DNA from: Pedobacter westerhofensis
GTDB lineage: Bacteria > Bacteroidota > Bacteroidia > Sphingobacteriales > Sphingobacteriaceae
Reading direction: 5' to 3'
NCBI RefSeq assembly: GCF_900182595.1
Contig: NZ_FXTN01000003.1
Location: forward strand, 248,001 to 312,000
DNA length: 64,000 nt
The translations under genes were made by a program, and so were the position numbers. Position 1 is the stretch's first letter. Each line of letters opens with the position of its first letter. A model generated the notes under the pieces. That model ran no database searches. It saw nothing but the letters and a program-made list of their open reading frames with translations, and had not been told where the DNA came from. Shown here piece after piece: positions 51,357 through 60,366 of the stretch.

Positions 51357-51496
51357 AAATATTAAACCAAACTGTTAAAATGATCACCATTTACAACTAC
51401 CACTTCCCGAATTCCCATTTTTACATGCTTGTTCATTATCATAGGTTTATATTGATTTGTTTTATAATTTAGCAAAAGTTACTCCAACTTTAGATA

Positions 51497-52093
51497 ATGG
51501 GATCAGCTTTGAATTCAAATGAGAGATTTTCCAGTGATGCCGCATTTGACAGCCTGTATTCTCTGCGTACTCAACAACTCTCTTCAATGCACTGGACACC
51601 TCTTGACATTGCAAGAAGAGCAGCAGAGCACCTTACGGCGGGTTCAGGTACTCAGATCCTGGACGTTGGCAGCGGCGTAGGAAAATTTTGCATCACCGCG
51701 GCACATTATTTTCCGCAGCATTTTTTTTCTGGAGTTGAACAGCGAAAAGCGCTGATAGACGAGGCACTTATTGCCCAAAATGCAACAAATATCAGCAATG
51801 TATCATTTATCCATGCAAACTTTACAACGCTTAGCATGGAGCGGTACGATCATTTTTATTTTTATAATTCTTTCAGTGAAAACATCGTTCATTACAAACC
51901 TATAGACAACCTGATCCAGACTTCTAAGGAAATCTACGAAGAGTATTTAGCGCGCTTCTATGAGCTGCTTGAAGAAAAGCCAGCCGGCACAAGGCTAGCT
52001 ACGTTTCACTGCCCCGATGATTATGTTCCTCCCGCCTACAAACGCCTGAAACACGTGGCCGGCGATCCTCTTGGCCTCTGGCTAAAACAATAG
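51497..52093 (+). CDS. Class I SAM-dependent methyltransferase
   Basis: 198 residues. The SAM-binding motif I is ILDVGSGVGKFCI and the following acidic residue falls in FFSGVEQRKAL. YDHFYFYNSFSENI occupies the motif IV position. The substrate cannot be inferred. It is a single gene between the PAS protein (divergent) and an unknown ORF on the same strand. Confidence 0.82.
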   Translation: MGSALNSNERFSSDAAFDSLYSLRTQQLSSMHWTPLDIARRAAEHLTAGSGTQILDVGSGVGKFCITAAHYFPQHFFSGVEQRKALIDEALIAQNATNISNVSFIHANFTTLSMERYDHFYFYNSFSENIVHYKPIDNLIQTSKEIYEEYLARFYELLEEKPAGTRLATFHCPDDYVPPAYKRLKHVAGDPLGLWLKQ

Positions 52094-52178
52094 CCAAATC
52101 CATCCTTGTTACCATCTGCCGTGATCCATGGCCAGATATTTGTCGTATTTAGGGTAGCCAAGTATAATACCAACCAAC

Positions 52179-52505
52179 ATGAAAACGATAGAAATTGAAG
52201 TAATGTGCCAGCACTATATGGGCGCATTGCAAATAGAGCCTGTTTATGAGGATCATTCCTTATTTTCGGTTTATCTGAAACACGAATTTCTCGGACATAT
52301 ACAGCCCGTAAGGAAGCAGGATTCGGTAAAATGGTACTCACATGAGATTACAGACAGGGAATTAGTTGCACAAGCTGGTGAATGGGCTGCGCATTATTTT
52401 CCACTAACGGAAAAGAGTTTTAAACCGATTTATGAATTTAAGTTTTTTGCGGAGTTCATGACTGGCATATTCGCCTTTATCGTCTCTAAGTTTACTCATA
52501 CATAG
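52179..52505 (+). CDS. Hypothetical protein
   Basis: 108 residues, not recognised. No signal peptide or clear membrane segment apart from a short hydrophobic stretch near the C-terminus (FMTGIFAFIVSKF). The interior is rich in aromatic residues, His and charged residues (YLKHEFLGHIQPV). The ATG follows AATACCAACC in a short gap after the methyltransferase. The frame is intact and codon use looks ordinary, so it is probably a real gene. Confidence 0.5.
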   Translation: MKTIEIEVMCQHYMGALQIEPVYEDHSLFSVYLKHEFLGHIQPVRKQDSVKWYSHEITDRELVAQAGEWAAHYFPLTEKSFKPIYEFKFFAEFMTGIFAFIVSKFTHT

Positions 52506-52544
52506 TTACTCGGTTCTAGAGTGGACATTTATATTCTAAAACTT

Positions 52545-53411
52545 CTATAAAGACCAACTAGGGTATAGTGCTTTATACCACAAATCAGCACATTTATGCT
52601 TACCAACTTTAGAAAAATGAAGTGAATCGTGCCTGTCGATAGCGTCAATGATTGTATCTGTATTTGGTCCTACCAAAACATTTTTATTCTCTTTGATAAA
52701 TTCCCTTTGTGCATCCTGGATGGTTGAATCTACTCCTAACGGCTTGGATTCTGCAAGATTACTGTAAGATGTGATAGCACAATAGAAGGGAGCGCTTTGC
52801 CTGCAGCTACGAATATTATTTAAAACTTGACTCAGATAACGCTTATATAAAATTTTCGATGTCCCGTTGTCACTTTCTCCTTGCTGCCATAGAATCTGGG
52901 TTAAAACGATTTTGTGTTTGCGCAAATCATTCAATGTATTATTGAGAAGAATATTACATTCCCCTTCCGCCCAGTTTTTTACCGTTGTACTTCCGACGGC
53001 AATTGGAATGATCACTACCCTTTTATACTTATTTCCTGCAATCATCTTATCTGCTAGTATAGGCCAGACACTTCCACCTACACCATCACATCCAATCAAG
53101 GGGTCCTCTGCTTTGTAAAGCTGGCCATTGTAATAGCTGTAAGTATTTAAAGATCCCGTATCAAGTGAATTGCTGGAATTTGCAGCATTAGATTGGCCTA
53201 GTGTAAGTATGTAAGCGGTGCTATCTTTTTGCAATTTTTCGACATCTAAGCTATGGTCAAACCACCCTTTTTGCTTCAAGCTATTATAAAAACGAAACTT
53301 GTATTGCGATGGCTCATATTTAATGATTTCACGAATAAGGACAAAATTGATAATAAGAGATATTGCAACGATAGCAATACTTGAGAGCGAAGATTTAGTG
53401 AAAATTGAGTC
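52545..53411 (-). CDS. SASA/DUF303-type acyl esterase with an unusual 5' end
   Basis: SGNH-type hydrolase related to sialate O-acetylesterases and CE6 carbohydrate esterases. Conserved blocks are LTLGQSNAANSS (nucleophile Ser), LWQQGESDNGTS and RHDSLHFSKVGKH (Asp-His pair). The only conventional start in frame is a TTG at 53279. Upstream of it the frame stays open for 44 codons to about 53411 and encodes a convincing membrane helix (SLSSIAIVAISLIINFVLIR), but no ATG, GTG or TTG is available there. The coordinates include this segment; a minimal gene would be 52545-53279. Possibly a membrane-anchored polysaccharide deacetylase near the EPS locus, or a gene with a damaged start. Confidence 0.65.
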   Translation of the reverse strand, partial: DSIFTKSSLSSIAIVAISLIINFVLIREIIKYEPSQYKFRFYNSLKQKGWFDHSLDVEKLQKDSTAYILTLGQSNAANSSNSLDTGSLNTYSYYNGQLYKAEDPLIGCDGVGGSVWPILADKMIAGNKYKRVVIIPIAVGSTTVKNWAEGECNILLNNTLNDLRKHKIVLTQILWQQGESDNGTSKILYKRYLSQVLNNIRSCRQSAPFYCAITSYSNLAESKPLGVDSTIQDAQREFIKENKNVLVGPNTDTIIDAIDRHDSLHFSKVGKHKCADLWYKALYPSWSL

Positions 53412-53484
53412 TTATACGTAACCCGTCAAAATTTGGTTTTCATTAATTACGTGTATATGTGTGATTAACGACAAAAGACTAAAA

Positions 53485-53545
53485 AAGCCTGTGATGTAGA
53501 TTAATCAGATGTGGATTTCATTTGAAAATTCCTCTTCACAGGCTT
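53485..53545. repeat. Imperfect hairpin upstream of the sugar nucleotidyltransferase stop
   Basis: AAGCCTGTGA (53485-53494) and TCACAGGCTT (53536-53545) are perfect 10-bp complements separated by 41 bases, in the 201-bp gap between two minus-strand genes. The left arm is preceded by an A-run, so on the minus strand a T-run follows. It may be the terminator of the nucleotidyltransferase gene. Confidence 0.4.
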
Positions 53546-53612
53546 GCTTTATGATGAAATACGCCTGCTTACATTAATAGGAAAGCAAGCAATACATAAA
53601 AAATGTAATTAA

Positions 53613-54521
53613 TTATGTCCAAAGATTTTCAGGATAAGTCCCTGCGTCAATCAATTTTTGCAACTGGGCTTTTACAACCGGCGCGTCTTCTTTAAAAGTT
53701 ACACCAAACCAAACTGCTTCGGTAGGGATCATTTTAACAACACCTTCACCAGATTTGATCAGGATGTCTGCCACTTCAGGGATTAAGAATTCAGCTTTCA
53801 GTTCTGTAGCGTTGGCATCACGGAATTTATAGTATTCTTCTTCAGACCAGTTTACAAAGTCAGGTGTAAAGCAAAAGAAGTTCATACTCACTTTTGTATC
53901 CAAAGGAAGTTCAACGTCAGTACCGCCGTCTGGAGTAAACGCTTTTCCATCTTTTTTATAGATTTCTTTACGCTCAGTAATGCTTACAATGTTTTTTTCA
54001 TCATCCACGTTGATCTCTCCGCGGGTTACTGATCCGTTATCACTCAGCGTATTTTTAAGTTCGTAACCGATGCAAGCATATCTTCCTTTGTCAATACCAT
54101 TAACCAAATAGTCGTAGGCTTGTTTAAAGGCATCAAAACCGTAGAAGTCATCTGCATTGATTACAGCGAAAGGGGCATCTAAAACGTCCTTGCAGCAAAG
54201 CAGGGCGTGCATGGTACCAAAAGGCTTGGTTCTGCCGGCAGGGATCTCACGTCCTCCGCTAAAACTTTCCAAAGACTGGTAAACGTAATCAGTAGCAATC
54301 TTACCAGACAATTTTGGTTCGATCACTGATTTGAAAGATTCAGCAAATTCTTCACGAATAATAAAAATTACTTTACCAAAACCAGCTTTAATTGCATCAT
54401 AGATGGAATATTCCATGATGGTTTCACCAGAAGGGCCAAATGATTCAGTTTGTTTATTTCCGCCATAACGGCTAGCCATTCCAGCAGCCAGGATTACTAA
54501 AGAAGGTTTGATTTCAGACAT
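53613..54521 (-). CDS. Sugar-phosphate nucleotidyltransferase
   Basis: 302-residue NTP-transferase fold enzyme that would couple a sugar-1-phosphate to a nucleotide. The nucleotide-binding loop is LVILAAGMASRYGGNKQ, the aspartate of the metal site is in VINADDFYGFDAF, and RTKPFGTMHALLC is the substrate loop. It is probably a precursor enzyme for the neighbouring exopolysaccharide genes. It lies 106 bp downstream of the glycosylphosphotransferase gene. Confidence 0.85.
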   Translation of the reverse strand: MSEIKPSLVILAAGMASRYGGNKQTESFGPSGETIMEYSIYDAIKAGFGKVIFIIREEFAESFKSVIEPKLSGKIATDYVYQSLESFSGGREIPAGRTKPFGTMHALLCCKDVLDAPFAVINADDFYGFDAFKQAYDYLVNGIDKGRYACIGYELKNTLSDNGSVTRGEINVDDEKNIVSITERKEIYKKDGKAFTPDGGTDVELPLDTKVSMNFFCFTPDFVNWSEEEYYKFRDANATELKAEFLIPEVADILIKSGEGVVKMIPTEAVWFGVTFKEDAPVVKAQLQKLIDAGTYPENLWT

Positions 54522-54627
54522 ATTTTTTAATGTAAATTTTCGTTTATTGGTCTACAAAGAGCTTACCAATAATACGAATATTAGTTGATGATGGTTTGTT
54601 TAAGGTAATTTAAATCGTGTTATAGGT

Positions 54628-56025
54628 TTAATATGCGTTTTCTTCACCGCGGAAAACATTGATTACGGTCAGGAATATAATTTTGATATCCAACATGCTG
54701 CTCCAGTGTTCCAGATACCAGATATCATGTTCAATTCTCTTTTCCATAGCAGAATCATCTTTAGTTTCACCACGGTAACCATTTACCTGTGCCCAGCCGG
54801 TGATGCCCGGTTTTACAAACTGCCTCACCATATACTGGCCAATAATTTTTTTGTATTCTTCAGTATGACGAAGCATATGTGGCCTCGGGCCTACTACGCT
54901 CATATTGCCTATAAAAACATTGAAAAACTGCGGCATTTCATCCAGACTGGTTTTACGCAGAATCCTGCCTATCGGCGTAATCCTGTCATCGCCCTTGGTG
55001 GCCTGTTTTTTGTCGCTGTCATTATTCATGCGCATACTTCTGAACTTATAGCACCAGAAAGGCTCATCATTGATCCCGCTTCGCTGTTGCTTAAACATTA
55101 CAGGTCCTTTGCTTTGTAGTTTAATAAGCAAACCAATCAGGGGATACAACCAGCTCAACACGAATATGATTACAAAAGCACTAAAGGCCATATCAAACGC
55201 ACGTTTCTTAAACCTGTTGCCCATGCTTTCCAGAGGCTCATGCCTGAGGGTGATAATTGGAAACTCACCCCCCATATAACTGATCCTGTAAGGCGCAGCC
55301 AATGCACCCGCAAGATCCGGAATAAACTTCAACCGCAGCAATTGTTTATCCGCTTCAAGTACCAGCGGGCCGATCTCACGCATCCTGGATGGTGCAACTG
55401 AAACATAAAGATCTTTAACTCCATATACCGCGGCTTGCTGTAAACGGGCCGATGCCTCAGCAGAGATATTGCCATCTCCGTCACCATATATACTGGCGTC
55501 GTCACCAACAAATCCGTAGAAATCAATATTCCGTTGTTTCTGCAGATAAGCAGCCACACGTAAGCCTGTATCATTATCCCCCATTACTGCAACTTTCCTT
55601 GTCGAATGGAACCTGCTGATCAGCACATGTTGTATATAAGTGCCGATAAATCTATTTAGCATAAAACCGATAAATAGAAATATATAGAATGTGACTAAGA
55701 AACTTCTTGAAAACGCGAGGTCCTTAGCAAATAACAGATACAGTGAAAAGATCACAAAGTGGAGAAGTACGCTTTTAATCGTGCCTCTGTAGATACGCTC
55801 AATCTTTCTGGCATTGTATTCAGAATATAAATTGAATACCGCGGTGTTCAAAAACCAAAGCAGGTTACAAACTACCAGATAATGTTTTTGTAATTCCTCG
55901 CTTATCCCTTTACCCATGTAGCCCGTAAAATAATAGGCCAGAACGTATATCATGTTGAGCATTAAAATATCCGTAACAGGCAATATGTACCTGAGTAAAT
56001 AGAGATATCGAGTTTGAATTGACAT
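54628..56025 (-). CDS. Polyprenyl-phosphate sugar phosphotransferase (WcaJ-like)
   Basis: 465-residue membrane enzyme that transfers sugar-1-phosphate to undecaprenyl phosphate and starts exopolysaccharide units. About four N-terminal helices are followed by a CoA-binding-like domain (VAVMGDNDTGLRVAAYL), a further membrane segment and the catalytic bacterial sugar transferase domain (KRAFDMAFSAFVIIFVL, then FKQQRSGINDEPF, LRKTSLDEMPQFFNV, VGPRP, KPGITGWAQVNGYRG). It follows the EPS operon after 255 bp. Confidence 0.93.
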   Translation of the reverse strand: MSIQTRYLYLLRYILPVTDILMLNMIYVLAYYFTGYMGKGISEELQKHYLVVCNLLWFLNTAVFNLYSEYNARKIERIYRGTIKSVLLHFVIFSLYLLFAKDLAFSRSFLVTFYIFLFIGFMLNRFIGTYIQHVLISRFHSTRKVAVMGDNDTGLRVAAYLQKQRNIDFYGFVGDDASIYGDGDGNISAEASARLQQAAVYGVKDLYVSVAPSRMREIGPLVLEADKQLLRLKFIPDLAGALAAPYRISYMGGEFPIITLRHEPLESMGNRFKKRAFDMAFSAFVIIFVLSWLYPLIGLLIKLQSKGPVMFKQQRSGINDEPFWCYKFRSMRMNNDSDKKQATKGDDRITPIGRILRKTSLDEMPQFFNVFIGNMSVVGPRPHMLRHTEEYKKIIGQYMVRQFVKPGITGWAQVNGYRGETKDDSAMEKRIEHDIWYLEHWSSMLDIKIIFLTVINVFRGEENAY

Positions 56026-56280
56026 GTAATTATTTAAGAAATGAGCACTTTAATCGGAACCATGTAACAAGAATTATACCATATCAGGTTAGTGAACAAA
56101 AACCATAATATATTATATATTTCATACTTACTAATCTACAAAAATTGAAACATTTAAAGAATAAAAAGACAATTTTCCTAACAAGTGTAATATAAATTAA
56201 CATAATGTTCATATAGAATACTTTATTAATTTACCAATGTCCGGTTATTCTATGTTATTGACTAAAATTCTAAACATAAG
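56026..56280. other. Intergenic region between the Wzi-like gene and the glycosylphosphotransferase
   Basis: About 255 bp, AT-rich. It probably carries the promoter for the glycosylphosphotransferase. No coding region, RNA gene or clear hairpin was recognised. Confidence 0.4.
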
Positions 56281-57747
56281 TTAGTTTCTGAGCTGCCATT
56301 GTATGCCGAACATTGATCCTATATTTGTTGACAGGTCACCAAAATCATACGCAACTGTGCCAGTAAATGATAATTGTGTATTCGGCATATGCCAACTAAT
56401 CTCCTGCATGGTATACCAGTGTTTTTTAAATGGGGAAAATACTCCATCTAATCTGTTATCACCATAGTTTTTAGTGTAAGTAATCAAGGTCTTTGACATA
56501 ATACTTTCACTCAGCGACAGAACAGCTCCAACATGTCCACCAAGTATCCTGTTATTAATAATATTATCAAGCGCGCTTATAGTTGCTTGTGGTGCATTCC
56601 AGTCAAATGGCTTGATACTGTCGAAATATTTTGATGCACGCCACCTGTTTGTAAAAAGGGGTGTGCCTACGATCATGTCATTATATTCCCAACCAGTGCG
56701 GTAAATACCATTGTTGTAATAGCTTTCCCTATACCTTAAATTATAAAAATCGTTACTCTGCGTAGTATGTATAAATTCAAATGTCAGTTTTCTCAAGATG
56801 CCACCTTCCTTTTTATTGGTAATATTAAAACTCAGTAAGCGATCAATATTTCTGATATCGATTCCCTGCCCACTGTCAAATGGCGTCTGGTTATTCAATT
56901 GAAACTTGATATCGTCATTTTCCCACTCTGCACCCAGCTCTATTACACCTCTCTGGTCTCCTGGCCTGTTCGGAAGAGATCCATCAAGTACACTCCCGTC
57001 ATTAATTTCAATACCACTAACAACATTCAACCAACCTTTAATTGATCGATCTGTCTTTAAAAAGTCAGGCCTCGAACCACCCCACACAGCGTAGTGCTGT
57101 ATGCCACCATAAAGTTTAAGCTTTTTTTTACCTAATCTGAAGTAAATATTCTTTTCATGCAAAAAAGCGTGTTTCATAAACTGATCTTCACCCATCCATC
57201 CATGGCTGAAAAGTCCTTTAAACTGGATCCATCCATTTGTAAATGGAAGGTCCGTATATTCCAGGGACAGATTTAATTTTGTAATTGGCAGTGCATTACC
57301 ACTCACGCCCAATGATCCGGACGATAAATCAGGATCCACTTCACCAATAATCTGTTTAAACCTTCCACCGCTGAACGTCAAATGCTTATATCTAACTTTT
57401 GCATAAGCTTCTTTAAAGAAAGTCTTACTTAAATGTTTGTTATTATACGCATCAAGCCCATAACTGATGTAAAGACCTCTGTCATTTTCATCATAAATAT
57501 TTACAGGAGCACCTAAACGATGTGAGTTTGTTACTTGAAAATGTGTAGAGAAATCAAATTTCTGATCACTGACTACTCCAAACCTATTGCTCACCAGCCA
57601 AAGAGGCAAATAGTATTTGGAAGCTACAGTTACATTGGTACCGGCTTGAATTTGCAGTGAATCTAAAAACTGTGCTTTTGCACCTATCTGCAATAATAAC
57701 AGGAGGATTACGCTTAAAAAAATCTTCATAAAATGTCGTTTAGCCAT
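56281..57747 (-). CDS. Wzi-like capsule assembly outer-membrane protein
   Basis: 488 residues from the ATG at 57747 (one base overlap with the WcaI stop). A signal peptide (about residues 8-26, IFLSVILLLLLQIGAKAQ) is followed by many alternating strands of a beta-barrel (YAKVRYKHLTFSGGRFKQ, FSFTGTVAYDFG-like segments at the end). The pattern fits the capsule-assembly Wzi family, which binds polysaccharide at the cell surface. Met8 is an alternative start. It is the last gene of the exopolysaccharide operon. Confidence 0.78.
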   Translation of the reverse strand: MAKRHFMKIFLSVILLLLLQIGAKAQFLDSLQIQAGTNVTVASKYYLPLWLVSNRFGVVSDQKFDFSTHFQVTNSHRLGAPVNIYDENDRGLYISYGLDAYNNKHLSKTFFKEAYAKVRYKHLTFSGGRFKQIIGEVDPDLSSGSLGVSGNALPITKLNLSLEYTDLPFTNGWIQFKGLFSHGWMGEDQFMKHAFLHEKNIYFRLGKKKLKLYGGIQHYAVWGGSRPDFLKTDRSIKGWLNVVSGIEINDGSVLDGSLPNRPGDQRGVIELGAEWENDDIKFQLNNQTPFDSGQGIDIRNIDRLLSFNITNKKEGGILRKLTFEFIHTTQSNDFYNLRYRESYYNNGIYRTGWEYNDMIVGTPLFTNRWRASKYFDSIKPFDWNAPQATISALDNIINNRILGGHVGAVLSLSESIMSKTLITYTKNYGDNRLDGVFSPFKKHWYTMQEISWHMPNTQLSFTGTVAYDFGDLSTNIGSMFGIQWQLRN

Positions 57748-58994
57748 CAATTGTGGTTATTTAAATCAGAAACATAATCTAACATTTCCGGTAGTATATT
57801 ACGTTTGTCCAAATATTTTTGTGCATAAGTCCTTGCATTTATCCTGCATGGCTCGTAATCATTTTCAGTTATTTCAACAATAGCGTCTGCTAATAAATCT
57901 TCCTGTTCAGCCTCAGTAATTACACCCATTCCGTGTTCCTTTATTACGTCGTGTAGGGTAGTTCCCGGATTAGCCGTCACAATAGCAAGTCCTCCAACAG
58001 CCAAAATTGTCGTTAACTTAGACGGCATCACAAGGTCGCTAGCATTAGCTTTTTGCAAGACAAGATGGATGTCCGCCATGTTTAGGAACTCATTAAATAC
58101 GTCGAATCCTTGCAAGGGAAGAAATGTGAGATTCCTAAGCCCGGCTTCTTCAGCCATTCGCATCAGTTCCACTTTATAAGGGCCCGTTCCACAGATCAGA
58201 AATTTAATATTTTGTCGTTTCTTCAAACGATTAGCGATCCTGATCAAACTGTCCAATCCCTGTTTTTCGCCTATGCTTCCTGAGTAAAGGACTACATAAT
58301 CATTGGCACTATATCCCCACTTCGTCTTTATCAAGTTTCGTTCTGGTAAAGGATAAAACGTTTCTGTATCGACCCAGTTAGGAAAGAAGGTGATAATTTT
58401 TGGAATTTTGTCACCAACTTTTTTCATCATCCCTTCAGAAATAGTGGTGATAAAATCCATTTTTCTGAGTATAAAGTATTCAATAGAAAAAAGTATATCA
58501 AACATCCACTTATAGCGTAGCATCTTCAATTCTTTTGCGGCTTCAATCTGTAAGTCCTGTACATGATACACAATACGCCCTCCCCTGCAAAAGCGATAGA
58601 ACAATGCTAGAATTGCCAGATGAAATGGTGGGGCAATAGCAAAAATCAAATCCTGTTTTGGTTTAAAAAGCATCTTAAATACCACAAAGCCGGCAGAAAT
58701 AAAAAATATGGATTCATGGATCAGCCTTTTTAGTCCGGATGGTTTAGATGGGATATATAAGGGACATCTGTATAGTTTTAGATTCCCGCCAAACATATTT
58801 TCTGCTTTGTACCAGTTTCCTTTATATGGCTCCTGAACCTTCCAGTTCGGATAATAGGGGAAACCGGTCACCATCGTGACTTCATGTCCTTGCTCCGCCA
58901 TCCACGAGATCATTTCCCCTGTGTACTTACCTATCCCGGTTAGTTCTGGCAAGCAGTTGATTCCTAAAACCAATATCCTTTTTTTCATTACCAT
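57747..58994 (-). CDS. wcaI: WcaI-like glycosyltransferase family 4
   Basis: 415-residue glycosyltransferase. The N-terminal motif ILVLGINCLPELTGIGKYTG and the GT4 C-terminal region (YSGSIGEKQGLDSLIRI, later NASDLVMPSKLTTILAVGG with the conserved PSKL) match WcaI, which works in colanic-acid-type synthesis. Met3 (58988) is an equally good start and would give a TAATG overlap with WcaF. It overlaps the WcaF gene and the Wzi-like gene. Confidence 0.88.
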   Translation of the reverse strand: MVMKKRILVLGINCLPELTGIGKYTGEMISWMAEQGHEVTMVTGFPYYPNWKVQEPYKGNWYKAENMFGGNLKLYRCPLYIPSKPSGLKRLIHESIFFISAGFVVFKMLFKPKQDLIFAIAPPFHLAILALFYRFCRGGRIVYHVQDLQIEAAKELKMLRYKWMFDILFSIEYFILRKMDFITTISEGMMKKVGDKIPKIITFFPNWVDTETFYPLPERNLIKTKWGYSANDYVVLYSGSIGEKQGLDSLIRIANRLKKRQNIKFLICGTGPYKVELMRMAEEAGLRNLTFLPLQGFDVFNEFLNMADIHLVLQKANASDLVMPSKLTTILAVGGLAIVTANPGTTLHDVIKEHGMGVITEAEQEDLLADAIVEITENDYEPCRINARTYAQKYLDKRNILPEMLDYVSDLNNHN

Positions 58995-59554
58995 CTCTGT
59001 TTGATATAAACTATGGGATTACCTTTATAAATTCCATTGGGAGCAATATTTCCTGTCACAACCGATCCGGCTGTAACCACACTGTCAATTCCAACGGTTA
59101 CTCCTGGCGAAATAAATACAGAAGCACCAATCCATGCTCCATCCATCAAGGTAATCGGCCCGTTACGATAAGGCATCTCGGGAATCCTGAAGTCATGATT
59201 GCCCCCACATAAGAAAGCGCGCTGAGAAATACATACGTTGTTACCAACAATCAATTGCTCAAAATTCAAGAGAAATGCCTCTTCACCAATCCATACATCG
59301 TTACCTATATCCAGTTTCCAGGGAAAATGTATATTTACTCTTGGCTTAATGACTACACCAGAGCCTACTTTTGCACCATACAGACGCAATAGCAAGCATT
59401 TCAAACCATTTGGATACGGCAGGGCAGATAAGAAGAAAATTACCTTAATTAAATACCAGGAGATTTCTTTCAATTTACCTGCACCTCTTTCCAGGCCGAC
59501 TGAAGAATCAAAGCCGCCAAGATTCACTTTTGATTGCTGTATATAATCTGTCAT
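58988..59554 (-). CDS. wcaF: WcaF-like acetyltransferase
   Basis: 188-residue left-handed beta-helix acetyltransferase. The hexapeptide repeats are visible (VVIKPRVNIHFPWKLDIGND, then ITLMDGAWIGASVFISPGVT), with the usual loop histidine in GGNHDF. Family members O-acetylate exopolysaccharide repeat units. The first 45 residues include a KVNLGGFD segment typical of WcaF. It is part of the exopolysaccharide operon, 1 bp after the GT2 gene. Confidence 0.88.
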   Translation of the reverse strand: MTDYIQQSKVNLGGFDSSVGLERGAGKLKEISWYLIKVIFFLSALPYPNGLKCLLLRLYGAKVGSGVVIKPRVNIHFPWKLDIGNDVWIGEEAFLLNFEQLIVGNNVCISQRAFLCGGNHDFRIPEMPYRNGPITLMDGAWIGASVFISPGVTVGIDSVVTAGSVVTGNIAPNGIYKGNPIVYIKQRW

Positions 59555-59555
59555 A

Positions 59556-60347
59556 CTATCCTTCTGTGTCTTTTTTTAATTTTTCCTCTTCAATCATGCG
59601 CAGTGCCAGAATGATCTCCACCATAGTACGTTGCAAAGTATAATGCCAGCCCCGCCACCCATTAAAAATTAACCCTTTTACAAATAATGAATAAAAAAAT
59701 ACGATGAACGGAGCAAAGATTTTCGTTTTCCTAATTTTGGAGCTCATCGGTAGTCCTGCCGAGGGACTACTGATGAGTTTATTGGCTTCCTTAATTGCAT
59801 AACCATCCTGATTACTCAACCATCTGCTAAAAGATTTTCGGTCATCGTGAAGGATAACTGCCTTATACATTCCCGTTGTACCATTAATCTTTAGACGCTG
59901 TGTATGTCCGTCATCAAAATAGTTGCATAAAGCTTTCTTAAAAAGCACCGGCCGTGGTGTAGTATTATCTTTTAGCAAAGGTTTCCCAAAAACCAGGAAC
60001 TTAAAGTTTGTTTCATAAGCTGTTTCAGTTCCCGAGGTCACATAGTTTTTTGTTTCAGCTATAAAGTCATCCGGCAGCACATAATCTGCATCAAGGCTCA
60101 AAATCCACTCACTATTCAACAATGAGAGACCATAGTTCCACTGCTTTCCGTGAGTATCAAAAGGACGCTGCACCACCACAGTATTTGGATAAGACGCGGC
60201 AATTTCCAGTGTGGCATCCGTACTAAAACTGTCAAGTATCACTACCCTTCCCAGCCAGGTCAGTTTATCAAGAACCCGTTTTAGATTTGGTTCTTCATTC
60301 TTTGTTAAGATCAAAGCTTGCAGTATATTTGAATTGAGTATTTCCAT
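59556..60347 (-). CDS. Glycosyltransferase family 2
   Basis: 263 residues with a GT-A fold: LILTKNEEPNLKRVL at the N-terminus, ILDSFSTDATLEIA, and the DxD-type motif in LSLDADYVLPDDF. A hydrophobic C-terminal stretch (FAPFIVFFYSLFVKGLIF) suggests membrane association. It probably adds one sugar in the exopolysaccharide repeat. It lies between a GT4 gene (19 bp upstream) and WcaF. Confidence 0.88.
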   Translation of the reverse strand: MEILNSNILQALILTKNEEPNLKRVLDKLTWLGRVVILDSFSTDATLEIAASYPNTVVVQRPFDTHGKQWNYGLSLLNSEWILSLDADYVLPDDFIAETKNYVTSGTETAYETNFKFLVFGKPLLKDNTTPRPVLFKKALCNYFDDGHTQRLKINGTTGMYKAVILHDDRKSFSRWLSNQDGYAIKEANKLISSPSAGLPMSSKIRKTKIFAPFIVFFYSLFVKGLIFNGWRGWHYTLQRTMVEIILALRMIEEEKLKKDTEG

Positions 60348-60366
60348 GATCTAAGAGTTACGGCTA

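Noticed and set aside
53401..53440. A 27-bp direct-repeat insertion (AATTTT...AATTTT) that might have displaced the esterase start codon
   Set aside because: Removing it would join an upstream ATG to the coding sequence in the wrong frame, so it does not restore the gene.
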